Below, piece after piece: positions 33,265 to 42,022 of a DNA stretch of 64,000 bases (position 1 is its first letter; the number at the start of each line of letters is the position of its first letter). Both the position numbers and the translations under genes were made by a program. The stretch comes from Bacillus thuringiensis (GTDB lineage: Bacteria > Bacillota > Bacilli > Bacillales > Bacillaceae_G), in assembly GCF_014932895.1 (NCBI RefSeq), contig NZ_JACYOF010000015.1:21610-85609 (forward strand), given 5' to 3'. Below the pieces are notes generated by a model that was not told the origin of the DNA, searched no databases, and was given only the letters and a program-made list of their open reading frames with translations.

Positions 33265-33459
33265 ATGAAATTTAAAGACTTCAGTTCAGAATTTTGGCTT
33301 TGGTTATATGCCCTTTGTTTCATTGGAAATTTTGTTAATTTTGCTCGAATATTAATATTTGAACATGACTTCTCATGGAAATCGATACTGTTTGGGTCTG
33401 CTGGACTTGTGGCTTTCCTTGCCGCTCGAAGTGAAATGAAAAAAGTAAAAAGTGCATAA
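33265..33459 (+). CDS. Small membrane protein, 64 residues
   Basis: ATG 33265 follows AATAAGGTGGATTATT. Two hydrophobic helices (FWLWLYALCFIGNFVNFARI and SILFGSAGLVAFLAAR) are joined by a short acidic loop, with a basic C-terminus (SEMKKVKSA). I do not recognise the family. A hairpin with AAAAAACACCTC/GAGGTGTTTTT arms at 33507-33566 follows. Confidence 0.55.
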   Translation: MKFKDFSSEFWLWLYALCFIGNFVNFARILIFEHDFSWKSILFGSAGLVAFLAARSEMKKVKSA

Positions 33460-33567
33460 AACCTTGTAATAGAAAAGCGCTAGAGTGAACCATAAGAATG
33501 AGACGATAAAAAACACCTCCCTAAATCGTAAGTATCAGTTATGATTTTAATAGAGGTGTTTTTCGTA

Positions 33568-33680
33568 TATGGAAAAAGAAGCATTATCCCGCTGAAATAA
33601 AGTGAAAAGTAATTGAAATGAAACATCAAGGATTCAAAAAATAAAGAGATTATGGATGCCTTTGGAATTAAACATGTGTG
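33568..33680 (+). pseudogene. IS3-family orfA relic
   Basis: Joining frames, the DNA reads KKHYPAEIK, KVIEMKHQGFKNKEIM and DAFGIKHVW, the HTH N-terminus of an IS3-family OrfA. It is broken by an in-frame stop and a one-base shift, and is cut off at 33680 by the IS231 left end. Confidence 0.6.
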
Positions 33681-33835
33681 GGGCACCATATATCACCACC
33701 AAGCTTAAAAAGTGTATCCATAAAAAGAAAAAAAAACGCTATTCTTTTTGTAGAAATATACAGAAAGGATGCGTTTTTGTATGAATCTATCGATTCAGCG
33801 TGAGTTTTATTTTAGACAATATTGACGACGAATTA
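33672..33835 (+). pseudogene. IS231-family left-end relic
   Basis: GGGGCACCATATATCACCACC and AAGCTTAAAA are followed by the IS231 leader hairpin AACGCTATTC ... GGATGCGTTT, and by ATG 33781 MNLSIQREFYFRQY with a stop. Only the start of the transposase remains. Confidence 0.6.
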
Positions 33836-33961
33836 ATGTTAATATAAGGGGATACAAAAACAAATAGGAGATTAGGCGATTTAATTGTGTAAAAAAAACA
33901 TAATTACAAACGAAAATTTTAAAAACATGTAATACTAATTAATTTATTAAAAGCGTTAAAA

Positions 33962-35128
33962 TTAGAATTCATCTTCCATAATTAGATTTCCAGCATCGTT
34001 ATCTTTTGTTAATCTCTGCTTCAGATAATTTTCTTTCGTAGTCCGATCATTTTTATGACCAACTGCCGCTGCTATTACATGTGGTGGCAATCCTTTGTAA
34101 TCATACAAGTACTGTACATAAAAATGTCTAAAGAAGTGGGGGGTAATTCGTATATTCTCCGTAAAGGATAACTTGGTATCCTTTATAATCTTAGAAATAT
34201 ATTGTGATAAATAATTTTCCCTATAAGCAGTATGTTTTTTCGTTTGAAAAATAGTCCCACCATTTTTATTTCCTACATCTATAGGTAATCTCCTACGGAT
34301 CCGAAATGAAACAATCCGATTAAAAATCTCCTTATTAATAGAAACAATCCGTTCATTATCTCCTTTTGTATCCACTGTTAAATAGTAACGTCCACGTATA
34401 TCGTCATATTCAAGATCTTCCCACATTGCATGGGCCACCTCTGCAACACGTAACCCTGTAGTAGCAAGGAACGATAATAAAGCATAATTAATTTCATTAT
34501 CCTTGTAGTAGTTTAGCAGTTGCTTCACTTCTTCATATGATAACTCGCGCTTGGGCTTATGTTGTTTGTTCACCGTTGTGCTTAAGATTTCTACATGAAG
34601 AGGCTCTTGTATATATTGAACTTCATATAACCATTTCAAATAGGAACGGATTACGCCAAGTTTCCTACTAATCGTAGATACTTTGTATTTTTCTTTTGAT
34701 TGATAGGAGATCGCCTCTTGGGATAACCACTTTTGATAATTACGAATATGCCGTTTTCTTAAATTCCTCCAGACTTGTCCAACTTCATAATCTTTTACAT
34801 CTTGCTGCAGAAAATCTGTACTTTGTTTGATAAAGAAATAAAACTGACTTAAATCACGTGCATATAGAGTTCTAGAAGCATCTTTGATTCGTTTCTCTTG
34901 GTCAAAATGTGTTTGCCGATTCAAGTAGTAATATAATATCTCTTCATCTGAAAATCCCTCATATGTATATGTATCTTTTCTTTCGTTATTTTCCTTTTTA
35001 AGTTCAGCTTCATCTATATAATCACGATTCCATACTGCAATTACGTTTGTAAAATTTTGTTTCTGATTTTCTATATTTTCTAAAGAAGTTTCACTATGAA
35101 TTGTATTCAATTCAAATTTCAATGTCAT
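33962..35128 (-). CDS. Tyrosine recombinase / integrase
   Basis: A 388-residue phage-integrase-family enzyme. It has an N-terminal SAM-like core-binding domain (LSQFYFFIKQSTDFLQQDVK, then RHIRNYQKWLSQEAISYQSK) and a C-terminal catalytic domain with the first Arg in LATTGLRVAEVAHAMWED, HxxR in TPHFFRHFYVQYLYD, the second His in AAAVGHKNDRTTKENYLKQR and the Tyr nucleophile there. All catalytic residues are present. It is divergent from the HTH gene at 35471 across an AT-rich 340-base region, an integrase/regulator pair that may act in plasmid dimer resolution or integration. Confidence 0.85.
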   Translation of the reverse strand: MTLKFELNTIHSETSLENIENQKQNFTNVIAVWNRDYIDEAELKKENNERKDTYTYEGFSDEEILYYYLNRQTHFDQEKRIKDASRTLYARDLSQFYFFIKQSTDFLQQDVKDYEVGQVWRNLRKRHIRNYQKWLSQEAISYQSKEKYKVSTISRKLGVIRSYLKWLYEVQYIQEPLHVEILSTTVNKQHKPKRELSYEEVKQLLNYYKDNEINYALLSFLATTGLRVAEVAHAMWEDLEYDDIRGRYYLTVDTKGDNERIVSINKEIFNRIVSFRIRRRLPIDVGNKNGGTIFQTKKHTAYRENYLSQYISKIIKDTKLSFTENIRITPHFFRHFYVQYLYDYKGLPPHVIAAAVGHKNDRTTKENYLKQRLTKDNDAGNLIMEDEF

Positions 35129-35470
35129 TCAACTCCGTATTCATTTCTTTTATATGTATATTATAAATGAATTACATTCAAAATTATTAACAGAATAAGA
35201 TTTAATTTTATAAAATAGAAAATTTATTATAACTATAGAAAAATTCCCATTTTCTATGTTCGTAATAAACTTTAACTTATAAATAGATGGTAAAAAGATT
35301 TAATTGCACGTAAAAATTAATTTAATTAGTAAACAAAACACGAACTTATTCATCTGTATAAAAAAATAAACATTTCCTATGTTATAATAAATCCAAGTAT
35401 ATATTTATAAAATAAAAATTAAATTTAATCAATAAATTAATTAAAAATTAAATATATGAGGAGAAATAAT
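35129..35470. promoter_or_regulatory. AT-rich divergent promoter region
   Basis: About 340 bases, over 80% A/T, between the integrase and HTH genes. It probably holds both promoters and perhaps the recombination site. No clear repeat stands out apart from TTAAATTTAA-like stretches. Confidence 0.45.
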
Positions 35471-36451
35471 ATGGATGAAAATCAGCAACTCAATATGAAT
35501 ACAACAGAAGTAAGGGAGTTTTTGGAGACTAGTAATTTTATTGTAAACAAACTTGTAAAGAAAGGGCAATTAGTTCCAATTAACAAAGATACATGGCGAT
35601 TAGATGGGAGTTTTCTTTTCAGAAGAGAGGATGTAGAAGCAATAAAAAAAGTAAGAGAACCTGAAGGTCTTACTCTATACCAGGCTAGCAAAAAATATGA
35701 TGTAAGTACATATCAATTAGAAAGATGGCTAGAAGATGGGGAATTAACAGCCACTATACAAGAATACCGTAACCGTGATACTAAATTCATACGAGAGGAA
35801 GAGTTACTCAAGCTTGTAAATCAATTAGATCAGGCAAATGCACTCTATACATACTCTCAAAAGTATAATACTGTATTATTCCATAGATACATGCAGGGGA
35901 ATACGATAGCAAGAGTCATTTCTATTCCAAAGCGTGGGGATATTATGTTAATTGATGAGTTCGGGAATGAACTTACCTTAAAAGAAGCAAAAAAATTAGG
36001 GTATGAACCAGCTTATCAGTTGACTGATAAGCCTCGGAGCCATCATCAAAGGTTTATTAAGTTCCGTTTACCTAAGTCTGATCAATTACGTAGTAGTTCT
36101 TTCCAAAAAGTTGACTTAATACTCCAATATGTCTCACCAAGAAATATAAAGATTTCAGAAGAGGGGGGTTTTTGGTATTTAGATGTACGACAATCACTTA
36201 TTGAATTGCCTATGGGTATGCAAATGGAGTGGATTGAGAGCCTCTCACCATATTTAATTGAAGGAAAATTAGTGAAACGTGTTAATAATAGCATCTATTT
36301 AGATAGCAGCAGTGTGACAAAACCAGTTACGATGTCCAGTAAAGAATATCAAGTACTTAATAAAATAGTCGAAGAAACAAACAGCACTATTGACGAATTT
36401 ATTGCGTCCGCTATTCGCGAAAAAATCAATTACTATCAAAATACACAATAA
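35471..36451 (+). CDS. HTH-domain regulator or excisionase-like protein
   Basis: About 326 residues when started at ATG 35471, which follows GAGGAGAAATAAT; an ATG at 35456 overlaps that site. Two successive winged-HTH-like segments lie in the first 110 residues: NTTEVREFLETSNFIVNKLV KKG ... FLFRREDVEAIKKV, and TLYQASKKYDVSTYQLERWL EDG ... FIREEELLKL, typical of excisionase/MerR-like folds. The rest (RGDIMLIDEFGNELTLKEAK and a C-terminal SSKEYQVLNKIVEETNSTID, a ribbon-helix-helix-like end) is unassigned. It probably regulates or assists the divergent integrase. Confidence 0.65.
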   Translation: MDENQQLNMNTTEVREFLETSNFIVNKLVKKGQLVPINKDTWRLDGSFLFRREDVEAIKKVREPEGLTLYQASKKYDVSTYQLERWLEDGELTATIQEYRNRDTKFIREEELLKLVNQLDQANALYTYSQKYNTVLFHRYMQGNTIARVISIPKRGDIMLIDEFGNELTLKEAKKLGYEPAYQLTDKPRSHHQRFIKFRLPKSDQLRSSSFQKVDLILQYVSPRNIKISEEGGFWYLDVRQSLIELPMGMQMEWIESLSPYLIEGKLVKRVNNSIYLDSSSVTKPVTMSSKEYQVLNKIVEETNSTIDEFIASAIREKINYYQNTQ

Positions 36452-36705
36452 ACGTATTTAAAAGCTATTTTGGGTATAACGAAAATTGATAATCATATAA
36501 TGATACAGAAAGGTCTTTTCCAAGGTAGCTACCTCTTATATACCAAAAAGACACCTAGCCAAGGTGTCTTTTTACTTTTCACCTTTCGAGAAGAGCAAGC
36601 ATACATTATAGTATAGGACGAGCTTAACCGCACCTATTCCATTTATTCAGTTAAAACTCTAATCGTATTAAGAGCACCTACCATCCCGGATGCTCTCTTT
36701 TTTTC
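36452..36705. repeat. 3' flank of the HTH gene, duplicated at 27728
   Basis: Contains two terminator hairpins: AAAAAGACACC TAGCCAA GGTGTCTTTTT (36543-36573) and AAGAGCA ... TGCTCTCTTTTTTT (36670-36704). The whole block matches 27728-27976. Confidence 0.65.
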
Positions 36706-36711
36706 GTTTTT

Positions 36712-36755
36712 TGGGGTGATTACTTTTCTTAAGTTGATGGCCTGTTGCTACCGCT
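36712..36755 (+). mobile_element. IS231-like right end
   Basis: TTTTGGGGTGATTACTTTTC then TTAAGTTGATGGCCTGTTGC is the inverse of an IS231-type end (compare CATGCCCATCAACTTAAG). No matching left end is obvious nearby. Confidence 0.45.
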
Positions 36756-36926
36756 ATTATTCAATTAACAAATGCTTGTACTAGTTTAGAAATGATAAAT
36801 ACGATCGCGAAGAATACATAAAATAAGGATTCAACATGGAAATAATTCTTATATATTCACATCGAAAAAGGTTGTCTCATAACATATATAGATTGTCCTA
36901 TTAAGATGTTCGGAGGATGTGAGCAT

Positions 36927-37151
36927 ATGGAAGACTTAAATATGAAAATTGACAGTATAAAGTCAGAACAAAAAGAGATCATGCGTGATATTCGTAATTT
37001 AGAAACTCGAACAATAATTAACGAGAAAGACATTTCTACAATTAATAAGCAATTAGAAAAAATCAGCACGAATACCTCTTGGATTTTACGGATTATTATC
37101 AGTACGATAATTATGGCCGTTCTAGGTTTGATACTAAAAGTGGCAATTTAA
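36927..37151 (+). CDS. XhlA-like (hemolysin XhlA family) small membrane protein
   Basis: 74 residues from ATG 36927, which follows GTTCGGAGGATGTGAGCAT. An N-terminal coiled coil (LNMKIDSIKSEQKEIMRDIR NLETR ... DISTINKQLEKIS) ends in a single C-terminal membrane helix (SWILRIIISTIIMAVLGLIL KVAI). This is the XhlA layout found beside phage holins. No endolysin or holin gene is adjacent, but a spore cortex hydrolase follows at 37515. It is probably a phage-derived leftover or a plasmid membrane factor. Confidence 0.65.
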   Translation: MEDLNMKIDSIKSEQKEIMRDIRNLETRTIINEKDISTINKQLEKISTNTSWILRIIISTIIMAVLGLILKVAI

Positions 37152-37514
37152 AATTCTCAAGAGTGCTTTTTGAAGAGAGACAAGTGTCTCTCTATTTATT
37201 TTGAGGAGACGTATGTAGGAAAAAGATAAAATACTTACTTGAATCATATTTCTCAAAAGTAAATGTAAATAAGTAACCCAAATTATTGAAACTACATAAT
37301 CCTTATAAATATCTCTATTAATGGGTTTATTTAGCAATTACTCTTCGCCTGTCGTCCATCATTAAGGCCCATACCAATGATAGTACAAATCCTTCCTATT
37401 CGAGAGTAATTATTTTTCATACTTCGTAGACATAATAATCTATTTTATGTGAAAAAGTCATTATCTTGACTAATAAGCAATACTATAAGAAGAAAATATA
37501 ATGGAGGTGAAGTC

Positions 37515-37943
37515 ATGGGGGTTGTTAACGCTACCGAAGCAGATATTGCACTTTTAGCAAGATTACTGAGGGCAGAAGCAGAAGGAGAAGGAATTCAGGG
37601 TATGTTGCTCGTCGGAAATGTAGGAATTAACCGAATAAGAGCCAATTGTTCTGATTTTAAAAATCTTCGTACCATTAGACAAATGATTTTCCAAGAACAC
37701 GCATTTGAAGCTGTTACTCACGGTTATTTCTATCAAAGAGCAAGAGAAAGTGAAAAACGCTTAGCTCGTCGAGTAATCAATGGAGAGAGGAACTGGCCTG
37801 CGAAATTTAGTTTATGGTATTTTAGGCCACCAGGTGATTGTCCTCAACAATGGTATAATCAACCTCTTGTCGGGCGTTTCAAAAAACACTGTTTTTTTCA
37901 ACCAACAGCCGCAACTTGTGAACAGGTCTATAACACATTTTAA
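37515..37943 (+). CDS. cwlJ: Spore cortex-lytic cell wall hydrolase CwlJ
   Basis: A 142-residue protein, the usual CwlJ length. ATG 37515 follows ATGGAGGTGAAGTC. It is a SleB/CwlJ-type hydrolase domain (ALLARLLRAEAEGEGIQGML LVGNVGINRI, then FQEHAFEAVTHGYFYQRA and NWPAKFSLWYFRPPGDCPQQ W). The acidic EAEGEG holds the expected catalytic Glu. CwlJ has no signal peptide, is made in the mother cell, sits at the cortex/coat border and degrades cortex during germination with the help of calcium dipicolinate. The chromosome should have its own copies, so this is an extra plasmid-borne germination gene. Confidence 0.9.
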   Translation: MGVVNATEADIALLARLLRAEAEGEGIQGMLLVGNVGINRIRANCSDFKNLRTIRQMIFQEHAFEAVTHGYFYQRARESEKRLARRVINGERNWPAKFSLWYFRPPGDCPQQWYNQPLVGRFKKHCFFQPTAATCEQVYNTF

Positions 37944-38051
37944 TTAGTATAATATGGATATATAATTAGAAACGTTCGTTTGGTTTTATGGGGAGGACAA
38001 AGCATCGGTGCGAGGACCTTAAATAAACAATCATATAGAATTTTTAATTAA

Positions 38052-38204
38052 GTGGTCCCAAAACATATCCATCAAGCCAGTATTTTGAAGTTTCCCCAAA
38101 ACGACAATTTTATTATTTTCCAGTTATTTATGAGAATTTAGCTCGATTTTTTCGTTTTGAGGAACAACCAATTTCTTAATTTGATGGGCATACGACAGAG
38201 ACCC
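38052..38204. mobile_element. IS231-like MITE (153 bp)
   Basis: Left GTGGTCCCAAAACATATCC, ATCAAGCC; right CTTAATTTGATGGGCATACG, ACAGAGACC. It has an inner arm pair CCCCAAAACGA / TCGTTTTGAGG. No coding sequence. Confidence 0.5.
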
Positions 38205-38261
38205 AGATATATAAATCTAACTGTGATAAGACCTCTACAAAAATCTGAAGGTTACTACGTT

Positions 38262-38465
38262 TTATTGATTATACTGGGGCTCATCTTGTTGAATCTCTTG
38301 AACACGTGGTTCTAAAGAGTCAATAATTTCCTGCGCTTGCTGAGCTGCATTTTGATACAGTTGTTTTGCTTGCTGATTGTCAGTATCAAGAACAAATCCT
38401 TCTAAACATGCTTGAGCACTTTTTAATCCAGAAATAGTTTGTTTAAGCTTAGTAATTACTGTCAT
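38262..38465 (-). CDS. DUF1657 family protein
   Basis: A 67-residue protein; ATG 38465 follows TAAGGAGGAATTTAATT. The sequence LKQTISGLKSAQACLEGFVL and QLYQNAAQQAQEIIDSLEPR VQEIQQDEPQYNQ is the classic DUF1657 pattern, a short amphipathic helical protein. Family members are often encoded in spoVA-type operons and spore-forming clusters, which fits a sporulation role. The function is unknown. Confidence 0.85.
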   Translation of the reverse strand: MTVITKLKQTISGLKSAQACLEGFVLDTDNQQAKQLYQNAAQQAQEIIDSLEPRVQEIQQDEPQYNQ

Positions 38466-38561
38466 AATTAAATTCCTCCTTATAATTATGAATTCACTAT
38501 TTAGAATAGCTATTTTCTACTAAAAATATGATTTCTAAATTTTGGTTATCTTTATAGAAGG

Positions 38562-38700
38562 AATATTGCCACACAGCCATCAACTTAAGAATTTTATAAA
38601 GCCCCAAAACAAAAAATTGTACATTTTCACCTGGAGATGCTAATTTTATCGTTTTGGGGTATTTGCTTTTCTTAGGTTGCTCGACTTGGACTAGCAATTG
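38562..38700. mobile_element. IS231-like MITE (about 140 bp, degenerate)
   Basis: Left ATTGCCACACAGCCATCAAC then TTAAGAA and GCCCCAAAACAAAAA; right TCGTTTTGGGGTATTTGC, TTTTCTTAGGTTGCTCGAC. The right end is worn. Confidence 0.45.
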
Positions 38701-38755
38701 TACCTGTCGAACCGCCAAAAACTGCTAATAATTAAAAAACTTTTTACATAACAAT

Positions 38756-38793
38756 TTAACCCTTTGTAGAAAACTACGAGGGGTTAAATTGTT
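38756..38793. terminator. Terminator of the gene at 38833
   Basis: TTTAACCCTTTGTAG AAAA CTACGAGGGGTTAAA; 15-base arms with one mismatch. Confidence 0.75.
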
Positions 38794-38832
38794 CAAAGAG
38801 TATTCCATTTGAGGTTTAATCAATTTATGTTC

Positions 38833-39219
38833 TCAAATGAAATTTTGAGGTACACATTCACGAACACCGGAATTTTTTAATGAATTAAATAAAGCTGCGT
38901 TGATTCTTAATATGACGTTGTTATCGGTTCCATCTTCTAAATCATAAATTGCAAAGTACGAATTATCGACTGTAAAAATACATTTTCGTTCTAATTTAAA
39001 TCCAGGTGGTACTGTTGGAAGTGTATCAACTGGTTCAATTACAGGTGTATCTCCTTCATCTCTGATAAAATCGAAAGTTTGCTCGTCAATTTCGTAGATA
39101 TTAACTGGATCAATTTCTACACCTTTATCTGGAATTGTAATTTCATCTTCAACTAATAAGAAAAAGCGTTCGTTTCGAAAATTAAAAAGAGATCTTGCTC
39201 CAATTTCAAATGATGCCAT
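38833..39219 (-). CDS. Hypothetical spore-type protein, 128 residues
   Basis: ATG 39219 follows GCAAAGGAGGCGAATATAAA. The protein is acidic and looks strand-rich in two halves: ARSLFNFRNERFFLLVEDEI and RKCIFTVDNSYFAIYDLEDG (a repeated R/K-x-F-F-x-hydrophobic hairpin) joined by a Pro/Asp linker. It has no signal and no membrane segment. A sigma-K-like box lies 50 bases upstream. The two similar halves suggest an internal duplication. The family is not recognised. Confidence 0.6.
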   Translation of the reverse strand: MASFEIGARSLFNFRNERFFLLVEDEITIPDKGVEIDPVNIYEIDEQTFDFIRDEGDTPVIEPVDTLPTVPPGFKLERKCIFTVDNSYFAIYDLEDGTDNNVILRINAALFNSLKNSGVRECVPQNFI

Positions 39220-39268
39220 TTTATATTCGCCTCCTTTGCAACTTTTTATCGATTTAAAGTTGCCTTTA

Positions 39269-39277
39269 TATGGTATG
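39269..39277 (-). promoter_or_regulatory. Sigma-K-like -10 box (CATACCATA on minus strand)
   Basis: CATAnnnTA match 50 bases upstream of the gene at 38833. Confidence 0.4.
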
Positions 39278-39634
39278 TCAGATTAATAGATTTAGTTACA
39301 GCTTGTACTACACAAATTACTAAATTAGAAGTTTTCTCCTATGTCTATCAGATTAAAATTAAAGAATACCCCAGAACGAAAATCTTATCTTTTTGGGGAT
39401 CCCTCAATTTGAAAAATGGATTAGATTAAACCTAGTTGATTTAAACGTGTTTCTTATCCCTTATCTTTCTAATTTATTGATTATTAAAATATAGACTGAT
39501 CATGAGGTTTTATATTATAAATAGTTTTTATTAAAATAAAGTATTAGACTCAATAGTAGCTATGCAATTATTATACAGTTAATAAGAACAATTCTGAGAA
39601 GATGTACGTAGTAATAAAATGGGAGAGGGATAAT

Positions 39635-40063
39635 TTGAATCAAAATAAACTGATAGAAACAGAAGAAAAAATATCTATAATACAAAAAATGAAAAAATGG
39701 GCTAGAAACTTAAAAAAACAACTTCTTGCACTTTATTTGGCATATCGGGATGAAAGAGTCTCTTGGTATGCTAAATTATTTACAATGCTTGTTGTTGCGT
39801 ATGCTTTTAGTCCTATAGATTTAATCCCAGACTTCATTCCAATCTTGGGGTATCTTGATGATTTGATTCTTGTACCATTAGGTGTATACTTGGCATTAAA
39901 ACTTATTCCTAAAGAAGTGTTGGAGGATTGTAAAAGAAAGGTAGAGGAAAGACAGACAACAAGCAAACCCAAGAATTGGATAACAGGCATTATTATCATT
40001 ACTCTCTGGACCCTTGTCTTTGTATGGGCTGTAAAAATTGCCTTATCATATATGAATCATTGA
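39635..40063 (+). CDS. YkvA/DUF1232 family membrane protein
   Basis: 142 residues from TTG 39635, which follows GGGAGAGGGATAAT; an in-frame ATG at 39602 is the alternative. The DUF1232 core is LYLAYRDERVSWYAKLFTML VVAYAFSPIDLIPDFIPILG YLDDLILVPLG. The SPIDLIPDFIP motif is diagnostic. A further membrane helix ends the protein (WITGIIIITLWTLVFVWAVK). The function of the family is unknown; it is a small integral membrane protein, often in stress or sporulation contexts. Confidence 0.8.
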   Translation: MNQNKLIETEEKISIIQKMKKWARNLKKQLLALYLAYRDERVSWYAKLFTMLVVAYAFSPIDLIPDFIPILGYLDDLILVPLGVYLALKLIPKEVLEDCKRKVEERQTTSKPKNWITGIIIITLWTLVFVWAVKIALSYMNH

Positions 40064-40136
40064 TAACTTCCGATAACGAAAATCATCTAACTATGTAATG
40101 TTATCAAACGACTAAATGAGGTACCATCACATTGTT

Positions 40137-40527
40137 TTGAACTACTCACCACTTAACGTCCTTACGGACTGTTTGAAGTGGGAGATTCCTGCGAACACCG
40201 ATGTATCCACCGGTTATCTTAACAGGCTCTACCCGTAGTCCCTACGGTGAAAACATAAGTATCTTGTACGTTGACTCACCACACTACCTACTTTAGCTTG
40301 GTTTTCGCAACTTCGGCAAGCGTGGGGCGATAGAACGTTGAAGATTTTACGGTTGCAACGTTTTTCTGCAACCAACCTCATATCTTCAGTTTTCAAAGAG
40401 CAATCTGTACAAGTAAATGATAGCAAACATGTTGGCTTATGCCAACCGACATTCATCTCCCACCTAAAATTGGTGCTTCACACCTTCTCATTTTTGAGGA
40501 AGGAGTCTTCTGTCGGAAAACGATAAA
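40137..40527 (-). mobile_element. Non-coding element with IS200/IS605-like right end (copy B)
   Basis: Inverted copy of 27271-27663, about 95% identical. On the minus strand it ends CTTAAGTGG-type hairpin, GTGAGTAGTTCAAA at 40137. Differences to copy A are scattered substitutions (for example TCTTCAGTTTTCAAAG against TCTCCAGCTTTCGAAG on the matching strand), which keep the hairpins. Confidence 0.5.
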
Positions 40528-40587
40528 TATAAGCGGTTAAAGGATAAATGGCATTTAGAATATTTTATTTATATAATATGAATAACT

Positions 40588-41354
40588 TGGTAATTAACTT
40601 GTACATTTTTAATAAATTTATTTGTTTTATGTAAAAGGTGCCAAGAAATACTTTGTAGTTTTATTTCTTGGCGTGGGTATTTATTTGGGTCATTTGGATG
40701 CCGACCTTACAATAGTATATGTCCGCTATATGGAATGGTTTGTTATTTACGTTCAGTTCAGTAAAATTTAGAAAAGAAAAACACCTATTTTTTAATAGGT
40801 GTTTTTCCTGCAAATTGGCTTATAAATTAAGGGAAAGATTTTTCTTTCACTTATTTTTTAAAAATCATCTCTATGATCGTGTCTGCGTTCATGTTTATGC
40901 TCATCACGTTCTCTGCAATGTCTGCGACGTTTACAGCAGAAACGATCACAATCAGGTGAATTTATAGAGATTACGTTGATTTTATTAATCGCAATACGTG
41001 CTAATCCTGGGAAACAATCAAAGTCAGATAAAATGATTACGTTGTTTCCTTGAAAACCTTGGAATGTTGCACTTGTAGGTGGTTGACAATCGTATTGAAT
41101 AACAATACAAGTACCAGGAGTTAATGTTCTTAAGAATTGTAATAACTGTGGATTATTCACCTGTCTATTTTCTTCTCTTTCTTCTTTTCTGTGATGCTCT
41201 CTATGATGATCTCTCCGATCATCACATCTGTCGAAATCACAACCTCCACCAAAACCAAAACCCATAAAAATTACCCCCCTTCGTTCGTTAGTACATCTTA
41301 TGCTCGTCTAGAAAGGATGGTGTGAGTATATGAGTCTAGTTAAGTGTGGATTTT
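40588..41354. repeat. Duplicated block, copy B (about 767 bp)
   Basis: Direct repeat of 25888-26650, including the spore-type gene and terminators. It begins 60 bases after the end of non-coding element copy B. Confidence 0.85.
40858..41265 (-). CDS. Small beta-barrel spore-type protein with His/Arg/Cys flanks (copy B)
   Basis: A 135-residue paralogue of 26146-26559, about 90% identical. It has the same three-part layout: MGFGFGGGCDFDRCDDRRDH head, barrel (LRTLTPGTCIVIQYDCQPPT through NVISINSPDC), and CKRRRHCRERDEHKHERRHD tail. One cysteine of the tail is lost (CRECDEH to CRERDEH). Start, ribosome binding site and terminator are conserved, so both copies are probably expressed. Confidence 0.65.
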   Translation of the reverse strand: MGFGFGGGCDFDRCDDRRDHHREHHRKEEREENRQVNNPQLLQFLRTLTPGTCIVIQYDCQPPTSATFQGFQGNNVIILSDFDCFPGLARIAINKINVISINSPDCDRFCCKRRRHCRERDEHKHERRHDHRDDF

Positions 41355-41460
41355 TAAAATTGTCGATAGGCCTGAATCCTACTAAAAGGCTTGTTTCTTT
41401 TTCGGGAAGGGAATAACTAGATACTTATTAGTGCTGGGGATACGAATCGATTTTATATAT

Positions 41461-41494
41461 AAAGAAAAGACACCCATATAAGAGTGTCTTTTCT
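41461..41494 (-). terminator. Terminator of the YjcZ-family gene
   Basis: GAAAAGACAC CCATATAAGA GTGTCTTTTC, just after the stop of the minus-strand gene at 41504. Confidence 0.8.
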
Positions 41495-41503
41495 GATAGT
41501 TTT

Positions 41504-41608
41504 TTAGCAGAAACAAGCAGCTCCAACTATAATTAATAAAATAAATAATACGACTAATAAAGCAAAGCCACCAGAAAAGCCACAGCCACAACTACCACCA
41601 AATCCCAT
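41504..41608 (-). CDS. YjcZ/SscA-family small sporulation protein
   Basis: A 34-residue protein; ATG 41608 follows CAAAAGGAGGAACTATT. MGFGGSCGCGFSGGFALLVV then LFILLIIVGAACFC has the Gly/Cys-rich head and hydrophobic helix of the family. It is a paralogue of 18739-18858. Confidence 0.8.
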   Translation of the reverse strand: MGFGGSCGCGFSGGFALLVVLFILLIIVGAACFC

Positions 41609-41659
41609 AATAGTTCCTCCTTTTGGTAAGTGGATAAAAAAAGGGGTTACTTAAGTGTT

Positions 41660-42008
41660 TTTAACGAATTTACCGAAAGAATTCTCCTTCCTCGAGCGTG
41701 TGAAGGGTGCTAGCCCAACGGTAGGTGGGAGATGAATTTCGGTTTGGCATAGCCAAAAACGTTTGATAAACTAGCAATATGAAGTTCTTTGATAACTTGA
41801 TATAGAAGGTTGCAGGGAGAAAATAGAGTGCGAAAACCAAGCCATTCGGTTCCTGCGTAAAATATCAACCGTACCCAGAGAGCATCCAATCGTTGGACAT
41901 CTAGGGGTGGAACACCCCGAAGTAACGCTCAGGGAGACGAAAGGTTGCTTTCGTCTTGGAACTGAGAAGCTCCCACTTCAAGTTTTGCTAAGTGGCGAGT
42001 AGTTCACC
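41660..42008 (+). mobile_element. Non-coding element with IS200/IS605-like right end (copy C, diverged)
   Basis: The left end ACGAATTTACCGAAAGAATT then CTCCTTCCTC and GGTAGGTGGGAGATGAAT, and the right end CTCCCACTTCAAGTTTTGCT then AAGTGGCGAGTAGTTCA, match the two ends of copies A and B, while the middle is quite different. The middle is rich in stems (GGAACACCCC near GGGGTG; CGAAAGGTTGCTTTCG). Conserved ends with a variable, structured core fit an RNA or single-stranded DNA element. Confidence 0.5.
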
Positions 42009-42022
42009 GGGTTCATTTTACC

